A DNA stretch of 10,107 nucleotides from assembly GCA_016839845.1 (NCBI GenBank), contig JAEOTL010000463.1, positions 1-10,107 of the forward strand. Direction: 5' to 3'. The translations under genes were made by a program, and so were the position numbers. Every line of letters starts with the position of its first letter. Position 1 is the stretch's first letter. Shown piece after piece: positions 5,915 through 10,107 of this stretch. This DNA comes from Promethearchaeota archaeon. Lineage in GTDB: Archaea > Asgardarchaeota > Lokiarchaeia > Sigynarchaeales > SOKP01. The notes under the pieces were generated by a model, which saw only the letters and a program-made list of their open reading frames with translations, was not told the origin of the DNA and ran no database searches.

Positions 5915-7567
5915 GTGAGTCTGTGGAGAGTAATTGCGAAGAATGAACTGCGATTAAAAACAAATCGAGTTCGAAAGAATCGAAAATTGTTCTTTATTGT
6001 TATCTATACTTTATTCTTATTTTGGGCTATTTTCTTAGGTCCTGTTTTATTCGATGCGATTATCCCTGAGATTGTGAAAGAATTCTCTGAGTCGATTATT
6101 CCCATATTCTCGACTCTACTTGAATACACACTTATGATAATGTTTATTCTGTATATGATGTATCCTATTTTTATGTTATATAGAAAGGCTGAAATTGGAT
6201 ACAAGGATATTATATTAGCATCTCCTATAAAAACAGGAGATATCTTTATTGGTGAATTTCTAGGGCAATTGCCATTTTATTTTTTATTTATTTTAGGCCT
6301 TGGACCATTTGTTAACAGTCTCCTACTTCAATTGAATCCTAATCTCACTATATTTCATCATATTATTTTTTATATAGTCATCTTTACATTGCTAATTTTT
6401 GGATTGCTGGTCGGAACTATCATTGCCAACTGGCTTGAGCATAAGATGATATTAAAAAATAAATCAAGAACATTAAATTATTCACTACTACTTTTAGTAT
6501 CCTTTCTACTTATTGGTGTATTCTATTTTTTTCACTTCCTATTTGATTTTATCGAAGTTCATCCTGAATTCAAAAGTTGGCTAATTATTTATCCCTCTTT
6601 CTGGTATTCAAATATACTGCTATTCATTGTAGATCCCGCTCTAATTGGCTCTTATTTTTTAAACGTATGGGCTAGTGGTGTATTGGCGATATTAGTCCCT
6701 ATTCTAACTTTGTATTTCTCCTATAAAGGTGCAAAAATATTCTATAGCATAGATGACCAGATTGAAGGAACTTCAAACACGGTAAAATCAGAAAGTAGAT
6801 TTTACAATTTTATAGGAAAGATTACACCACGTCGATATAAAACTTTAATTGTTATTCAATTCAAGGAATTCTTTAGAAAAAGAGAGAATATTCCGAAACT
6901 TGCGTATATTGGTGCATTCACAGCAATTTTGGGATTATTTATCTATGTATCGTTAGGTGACCCCCTCCTTGAAATTGGTAGATTTTGGGAAATATCACCT
7001 TTTATCTTACAGATTTTTTATTTCAGATATTTACTGATGATGGTTCTTGCATGGATTGGTGGATTCTTGTTTGGTGTTTTTATTGGAATATACGTTCTAA
7101 TTAGCTCTAAAGAGGTTATCTTTCTTTATAAAAAATCATTAAGGGGAATTAAAACGTTGTTACAATCATTTTTATTAGAAATGCTATATCTTATTGTTTT
7201 TTTGGATATAACCTTAACAATTTTCTTTTCAATACTATTTCTCTTAGATTTCCTTGTAGCAATTACTTTTTTCTTCTTTTATCTAATGAATAGCTTTCTA
7301 ATGCTAGTACAAGCAATAGGAATTCAATGTATTAGACCTCTTTTTGATGAGAAAGGAAAAAATGTCTATTTTAATATTTATCTTATAGTTATCATACAAG
7401 TATTCTCTCTTTTTATCTCGTTCTTTCTAGTTTTACCGAATATACCATCGTATATTGATCATTCACTAGGACTATTGTATATCCTACTGGTTAATTTAGG
7501 TATATCGTATGGGTTCGCTTTTTTACTGTTTTTTCTAGGACTCCGTAAGTTAAACAGGATTGAATAA
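5915..7567 (+). CDS. ABC-2-type transporter permease with two similar halves
   Basis: A 550-residue, highly hydrophobic protein with roughly twelve membrane helices. The cytoplasmic N-terminus (WRVIAKNELRLKTNRVRKNRK, residues 4-24) is typical of ABC exporter permeases. It is followed by two helices and the segment EIGYKDIILASPI (93-105), resembling the ABC-2 coupling region that touches the ATPase. The pattern seems to recur in the second half: a basic amphipathic stretch at 313-328 (VIQFKEFFRKRENIPK), helices, then SSKEVIFLYKKSLRG (397-411). This suggests an internal duplication, so one chain could supply the whole membrane part. Substrate unknown. The GTG start lacks a Shine-Dalgarno site but fits the family N-terminus, and no other in-frame start lies close upstream. 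No ATPase gene is adjacent; the nearest is the partial one at 9486-10107 on the other strand, a possible partner. The gene meets a small membrane-protein gene tail to tail, five bases apart. Confidence 0.75.
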   Translation: MSLWRVIAKNELRLKTNRVRKNRKLFFIVIYTLFLFWAIFLGPVLFDAIIPEIVKEFSESIIPIFSTLLEYTLMIMFILYMMYPIFMLYRKAEIGYKDIILASPIKTGDIFIGEFLGQLPFYFLFILGLGPFVNSLLLQLNPNLTIFHHIIFYIVIFTLLIFGLLVGTIIANWLEHKMILKNKSRTLNYSLLLLVSFLLIGVFYFFHFLFDFIEVHPEFKSWLIIYPSFWYSNILLFIVDPALIGSYFLNVWASGVLAILVPILTLYFSYKGAKIFYSIDDQIEGTSNTVKSESRFYNFIGKITPRRYKTLIVIQFKEFFRKRENIPKLAYIGAFTAILGLFIYVSLGDPLLEIGRFWEISPFILQIFYFRYLLMMVLAWIGGFLFGVFIGIYVLISSKEVIFLYKKSLRGIKTLLQSFLLEMLYLIVFLDITLTIFFSILFLLDFLVAITFFFFYLMNSFLMLVQAIGIQCIRPLFDEKGKNVYFNIYLIVIIQVFSLFISFFLVLPNIPSYIDHSLGLLYILLVNLGISYGFAFLLFFLGLRKLNRIE

Positions 7568-7572
7568 TCGTC

Positions 7573-7845
7573 TTAGTTTTTTCTTACCAAAGCCTTTCTT
7601 TGTTTTGTCCTTTGAAAAATGAAGTAAACTACGAGGGGGATAATTAATATAATAATACCCACTGGATTTAATACGATAAACTCAAATGTCCTTAAGATCA
7701 CCTCTATAGGATCCATAAAAAATAACATTACAAAAAAATACATCAGAATTACTGTACCAAATACCATGAAGAAAATATCGGCTTTAATTACCCATAAAAA
7801 TGCGACCAAGAGCAATAGAAAGAACAAGGAGTCCTGAATATTCAT
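7573..7845 (-). CDS. Unrecognised small membrane protein with three helices
   Basis: A 90-residue protein with hydrophobic segments near residues 5-20, 23-44 and 58-77 and a basic tail (QRTKQRKALVRKN, 78-90), which should lie in the cytoplasm. No family is recognised. There are no cysteines, and the only charged residues between helices are the MDPIEVILRTFE stretch (44-55). The ATG at 7845 has no Shine-Dalgarno site. The gene ends five bases from the end of the ABC permease gene, and it starts about 93 bases downstream of the secreted-protein gene on the same strand, with an oligo-T run between them, so it is probably transcribed separately. Its steady helix pattern supports a real gene, but a chance frame in AT-rich DNA is possible. 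Confidence 0.5.
   Translation of the reverse strand: MNIQDSLFFLLLLVAFLWVIKADIFFMVFGTVILMYFFVMLFFMDPIEVILRTFEFIVLNPVGIIILIIPLVVYFIFQRTKQRKALVRKN
7577..7582 (+). terminator. Possible oligo-T terminator of the ABC permease gene
   Basis: A run of six T followed by CTT begins ten bases after the permease stop codon, without a hairpin. Archaeal RNA polymerase can stop at such runs. It lies inside the last codons of the convergent small membrane-protein gene. Confidence 0.35.
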
Positions 7846-7916
7846 GATAGAGAAGTAGTGTAAAAATTCATTAGATCTTTATTCGAAATGTATGTTAATA
7901 ATAAATAGAATAAAAT

Positions 7917-7925
7917 AAAAAAAAA
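7917..7925 (-). terminator. Oligo-T terminator of the secreted-protein gene
   Basis: On the minus strand nine T followed by ATTTTATTC lie 14 bases past the stop codon at 7939. There is no stem-loop before it. This is the usual form of archaeal intrinsic termination and suggests that the secreted-protein transcript ends here. Confidence 0.55.
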
Positions 7926-7938
7926 GTTGTTTAATTTT

Positions 7939-8820
7939 TTATAGTACACGTTTTTTTCTTCTCACTACTGAGATTGTTCCGATTAATCCTATCATACCTG
8001 CCCCCAAGAAAATTGGAATAATGAATCCCGGAATTTCTTCTAAGTTCCCGATCAATTGAAGTGTGGCAATCGTTAATCCGTCATAAGCAAAGGTTGCAAG
8101 ATTAAGGATACCATTTGGATTCCATCTTACTGTAACTACGATGTTTCCTAAAGTAGGAATAGGAAAAGGCGCACCACTACCCGCTGCCATATCCTCAAGA
8201 AAAGCCCCTAAAATTGTAAAAGTAAATCCATTTCCAACTCCAGTAACAGTAATATTATTATAAATAGGAGGTACTCCGGTTAAACCCGCACCAATCCAGG
8301 TAGCGACTTGGTTAAAGTTAATCCCTTTTGCTAAAAACAGTGGTGGTCCCATTGGAAATAGATAATACATGAACGTAGTTTCATTCAGACCTGCTGGATC
8401 TGCTATCATAAATGTTGGATCAGAATCATTAGCAACTAGCACCCAGTTATCAATTTCATAAGCCACAGAAATATTAGTAAATACACCAACTCCAGTTGCA
8501 CCTGGCCATAATGGTGTTTCAGGTGTTATTACAGATATATCAGCTTTTATTCCAGCGCCTAGGTAATCACTAATCTCATATCCTGAAGCATTCTTCGCCA
8601 TTTCATTAAGCATGTCATAGGTCATTGACCAATTGTCTGCTCCAATAAGACCATTCATTGTTGTGTTGACACTTGCCATGTTAACTGTAGTTAACCATAC
8701 ATAAGAATCACCTTCGCTGATACCTACATAACTTGGGGTTTGAGCTCGTGCCATATTTATAGTTGAAAAGATTAATAACGTGCAAATTAAAGATAACCCA
8801 ATTACTTTACCCTTTTTCAT
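7939..8820 (-). CDS. Secreted surface protein with C-terminal IPGF sorting-type anchor
   Basis: A 293-residue exported protein of unrecognised fold. It has a Sec signal peptide (KKGK, hydrophobic core 7-21, probable cleavage after ARA at 24-26). The outer domain (about 27-262) carries seven N-glycosylation sequons (Asn 52, 63, 77, 116, 131, 146, 189), and the C-terminus reads IPGF (263-266), a hydrophobic helix (267-286) and RRKKR (287-291). That order, a short Pro-Gly motif then a helix then a basic tail, is the tripartite signal of archaeosortase-type substrates such as PGF-CTERM proteins. Asgard genomes carry similar variants. Starting at about residue 31, YVGISEGDSYVW recalls a large paralogous family of Lokiarchaeia surface proteins, though this is from memory. 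There are no enzyme motifs and no cysteine in the mature part. It should sit on the outer face of the cell membrane. The ATG at 8820 directly abuts a perfect palindrome and has no Shine-Dalgarno site. Confidence 0.8.
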   Translation of the reverse strand: MKKGKVIGLSLICTLLIFSTINMARAQTPSYVGISEGDSYVWLTTVNMASVNTTMNGLIGADNWSMTYDMLNEMAKNASGYEISDYLGAGIKADISVITPETPLWPGATGVGVFTNISVAYEIDNWVLVANDSDPTFMIADPAGLNETTFMYYLFPMGPPLFLAKGINFNQVATWIGAGLTGVPPIYNNITVTGVGNGFTFTILGAFLEDMAAGSGAPFPIPTLGNIVVTVRWNPNGILNLATFAYDGLTIATLQLIGNLEEIPGFIIPIFLGAGMIGLIGTISVVRRKKRVL

Positions 8821-8880
8821 AGTAGACGTCTACTCTTTTTTCTAATAAATTATTAGATAGAGATGTTATAATAAACATCT
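8821..8880 (-). promoter_or_regulatory. Array of three evenly spaced inverted repeats upstream of the secreted-protein gene
   Basis: Three dyads lie in a row. The first is a perfect 14-base palindrome AGTAGACGTCTACT (8821-8834). The second has TCTAATAA / TTATTAGA arms around one base (8841-8857). The third has AGATGTT / AACATCT arms around six bases (8861-8880). Their centres are at 8827.5, 8849 and 8870.5, so both intervals are 21.5 bases, about two turns of B-DNA. The TATA box just beyond would start transcription near the third dyad. This fits an operator for a dimeric repressor binding side by side on one face of the helix. The half-sites are only loosely alike (TAGA/TCTA tetramers recur), so they could instead form RNA hairpins in the leader. 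Confidence 0.55.
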
Positions 8881-8889
8881 AAATATACA

Positions 8890-8897
8890 TATATAAA
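8890..8897 (-). promoter_or_regulatory. Putative TATA box of the secreted-protein gene
   Basis: The minus strand reads TTTATATA, a near-consensus archaeal TATA box. A start about 25 bases downstream would fall near 8868, inside the third inverted repeat, giving a leader of some 48 bases before the ATG at 8820. The rest of the 299-base non-coding stretch (to 9119) shows nothing I can name except the oligo-T run at its right end and a T-rich patch near 8991-9002. Confidence 0.5.
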
Positions 8898-9104
8898 TCC
8901 ATCACTAAAATTTACAAACTCACATGATTCGTTGTTAAAATTCAATATGTTATTCACTTGAGTTAAAGAATTGGTGTTAATCCTTCTAAGTTTTTTTCTT
9001 TTCAAGCAAAAACATCGAATTTCTGCCATATTAAAAGCACATATGGGATACTTAAGAAATCTACATGTGATGTGAAACTATCTTAGGAGTATGAAAAGAA
9101 AAGT

Positions 9105-9115
9105 AAAAAAAAAAA
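9105..9115 (-). terminator. Oligo-T terminator of the 88-residue protein gene
   Basis: On the minus strand eleven consecutive T follow four bases after the stop codon ending at 9120, then ACTTTTCTTTTC. No stem-loop precedes it. This is a strong candidate for archaeal intrinsic termination and separates this gene from the secreted-protein gene downstream. Confidence 0.6.
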
Positions 9116-9119
9116 TACT

Positions 9120-9386
9120 TCATGCACTTTCTAAACGAAATAGAATAGATGCGTGTGGAATATAGAATTCATCCTTCTTCTTTATTACCACAGTATGAAA
9201 GTATTCTGCAAGGCCAAGGAATCCACGAATTACTGATTCGTCTTCTTCGAATCTAAAGACTACTGCAGCAATAGCGGCTCCTGTGCTGAAATTAACCTTA
9301 TCATAAACTCGCTCATCAATCAGAGGAATTTTCAGCTCGTTTACTATCTCATAAACCCGTTTTATGAACAATTCTCGTTTAGGCAT
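9120..9386 (-). CDS. Unrecognised small soluble protein (88 residues)
   Basis: I recognise no family. From the ATG at 9386 the protein has 88 residues: a charged N-terminal helix (MPKRELFIKRVYEIVNELK), a short link, then small-residue-rich GAAIAAVVF (about 36-44) and alternating hydrophobic stretches including GFLGLAEYFHTVVIKKK. It looks like a compact alpha/beta cytoplasmic protein. There is no signal peptide, no clear membrane helix, no cysteine and no nucleotide-binding motif. A TTG nine bases upstream would add three residues, but the ATG is preferred as the common codon. No good Shine-Dalgarno site is present. A TATA-like TATTATAAAATT at 9442-9431 (minus strand) could drive a short-leader transcript. 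It follows the ABC ATPase gene on the same strand after about 100 bases, and a long oligo-T run ends it. A regulatory role beside the ATPase is possible but unsupported. Confidence 0.6.
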   Translation of the reverse strand: MPKRELFIKRVYEIVNELKIPLIDERVYDKVNFSTGAAIAAVVFRFEEDESVIRGFLGLAEYFHTVVIKKKDEFYIPHASILFRLESA

Positions 9387-9485
9387 TTTAACCAACTTTT
9401 TATGTTAATTCAACATAGAAGAATTTATTGAATTTTATAATATGTTTTAGTAATATATTACTTTTAGTGTTTATCTATTTTATAT

Positions 9486-10107
9486 TTATTTTTTTTTTGA
9501 AATTTTATTTTGTTTTTCTTCTCTCCACGTTAATAAATCCTCAATTTTCTTTACTCCCATTACTTTGAGGTATGCATCCTCTAAATCTTTAGCATCGACA
9601 GATTCCATAATTTCCTGAGGACTTCCCTCAATTTTTAATTTTCCTTCATCTATTATGCCAATTTGATCACAGAGTTCTTCTGCCGCATCAAGAAGATGAG
9701 TACAAATAAAAATGGTTTTATCAGCTTTTTTAGCAAGATTTTTTATCAAATCTTTAACCAATCTTGCAGTTGCAGGATCTAAATTGGAGGTGGGTTCATC
9801 TAAGAAGATTATTTTGGGATCCTGAATTAATGCCGCACAAAGACAGACTTTTTGTTTCATGCCCCTACTGTATCCTTCAAGAAGATCATTTTTACGCCCC
9901 TCTAGATTGAATAGGGTTATTAATTCATCTATTCGGGAGGAGATGACATCTTTAGGGAGATAATACAGTTCAGCCACAAATTCTAAAAATTCATATGCTG
10001 TTAATTTCTGATACAAGCCTGGTGTTTCAGGTAAGAAACCAGAATTTAATTTAACTTGCTGACTCTCCTTAACAATATCATAACCAACAACTTTTGCAGT
10101 ACCCAAG
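9486..10107 (-). CDS. ABC transporter ATP-binding protein, NatA type (N-terminus outside window)
   Basis: The frame is open to the right edge, so the roughly 100 N-terminal residues with the Walker A loop are missing; about 206 residues remain. In this fragment are GTAKVVGYD (2-10), the Q-loop region GFLPETPGLYQKLTAYE (23-39), the signature YSRGMKQKV (79-87, replacing LSGGQ as is usual in ABC-2 exporters), Walker B IIFLDEPTSNLDP (99-111) and the switch His in ICTHLLDAAEE (134-144). The remaining catalytic residues, including the Glu after the Walker B Asp, are intact. The protein hydrolyses ATP on the cytoplasmic face to drive an exporter. The C-terminus adds a short charged tail (KISKKK). 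No permease follows it on this strand; its partner is either beyond the right edge or the plus-strand permease at 5915-7567. The residue at the edge is a Leu codon (TTG), not a start. Confidence 0.93.
   Translation of the reverse strand, partial: LGTAKVVGYDIVKESQQVKLNSGFLPETPGLYQKLTAYEFLEFVAELYYLPKDVISSRIDELITLFNLEGRKNDLLEGYSRGMKQKVCLCAALIQDPKIIFLDEPTSNLDPATARLVKDLIKNLAKKADKTIFICTHLLDAAEELCDQIGIIDEGKLKIEGSPQEIMESVDAKDLEDAYLKVMGVKKIEDLLTWREEKQNKISKKK

Noticed and set aside
6004..6204. 66-codon minus-strand frame inside the ABC permease gene
   Set aside because: It is antisense to a gene with a clear membrane-protein pattern and has no support of its own.
8881..9119. Search for a small RNA or tRNA in the non-coding stretch
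   Set aside because: No cloverleaf, no tRNA-like TTCRANY loop, no GC-rich island and no long stem was visible in this AT-rich sequence.
9091..9165. 24-codon plus-strand frame after TTAGGAGT
   Set aside because: The purine-rich site is too close to the ATG (one base), the product is mostly Lys and Arg from the poly-A run, and it runs antisense into the 88-residue gene.
1..10107. CRISPR array, insertion sequence or integration site
   Set aside because: No regularly repeated 25-40 base units, no transposase-like product, no long terminal inverted repeats and no tRNA-adjacent direct repeats were seen.

Overview
The window is a strongly AT-rich stretch of archaeal chromosome. The archaeal assignment rests on several things seen in the sequence: TATA-type promoter boxes, few Shine-Dalgarno sites, oligo-T stretches after genes, a tungsten-type aldehyde:ferredoxin oxidoreductase, a 6-phospho-3-hexuloisomerase, paired MgtE-like half-permeases with a PhoU/TrkA-C partner, and a secreted protein ending in an IPGF / membrane helix / Arg-Lys tail. 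The combination, and especially the secreted-protein type, fits an Asgard archaeon of the Lokiarchaeia (Promethearchaeia) kind. That placement is an inference; there is no rRNA or other marker gene here to confirm it.

Left part (1-2496): the C-terminal third of an aldehyde:ferredoxin oxidoreductase runs in from the left edge on the plus strand. It meets, tail to tail, an unrecognised six-helix membrane protein. That gene is divergent from endonuclease IV (nfo), which keeps all nine metal ligands, and the pair may share one TATA region. nfo ends one base from the end of a small SET-domain methyltransferase gene on the minus strand.

Centre (5519 down to 2086, minus strand): five tightly packed genes look like one transcription unit. 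In order of transcription they are two paralogous MgtE-like half-permeases joined by a TAATG stop/start overlap, a (PhoU-TrkA-C)x2 soluble protein, a 6-phospho-3-hexuloisomerase, and the SET-domain protein. The first three probably form a regulated divalent-cation transport module. The last two may simply be co-transcribed.

Right part (5520-10107): a 395-base gap with two overlapping mini-ORFs leads into a 550-residue ABC-2-type permease with two similar halves. It meets a three-helix, 90-residue membrane protein tail to tail. Next on the minus strand come a secreted, probably sortase-anchored, glycosylatable protein, a 299-base non-coding stretch, an 88-residue unrecognised protein, and the C-terminal two thirds of a NatA-type ABC ATPase cut by the right edge. 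The ATPase is a possible but unproven partner of the permease.

The most striking non-coding signal is in the leader of the secreted-protein gene. Three consecutive inverted repeats lie between the start codon and a good TATA box, with centres spaced exactly 21.5 bases apart (about two helical turns). This looks like an operator array for a cooperative dimeric regulator. No tRNA, rRNA, CRISPR array or insertion sequence was seen.
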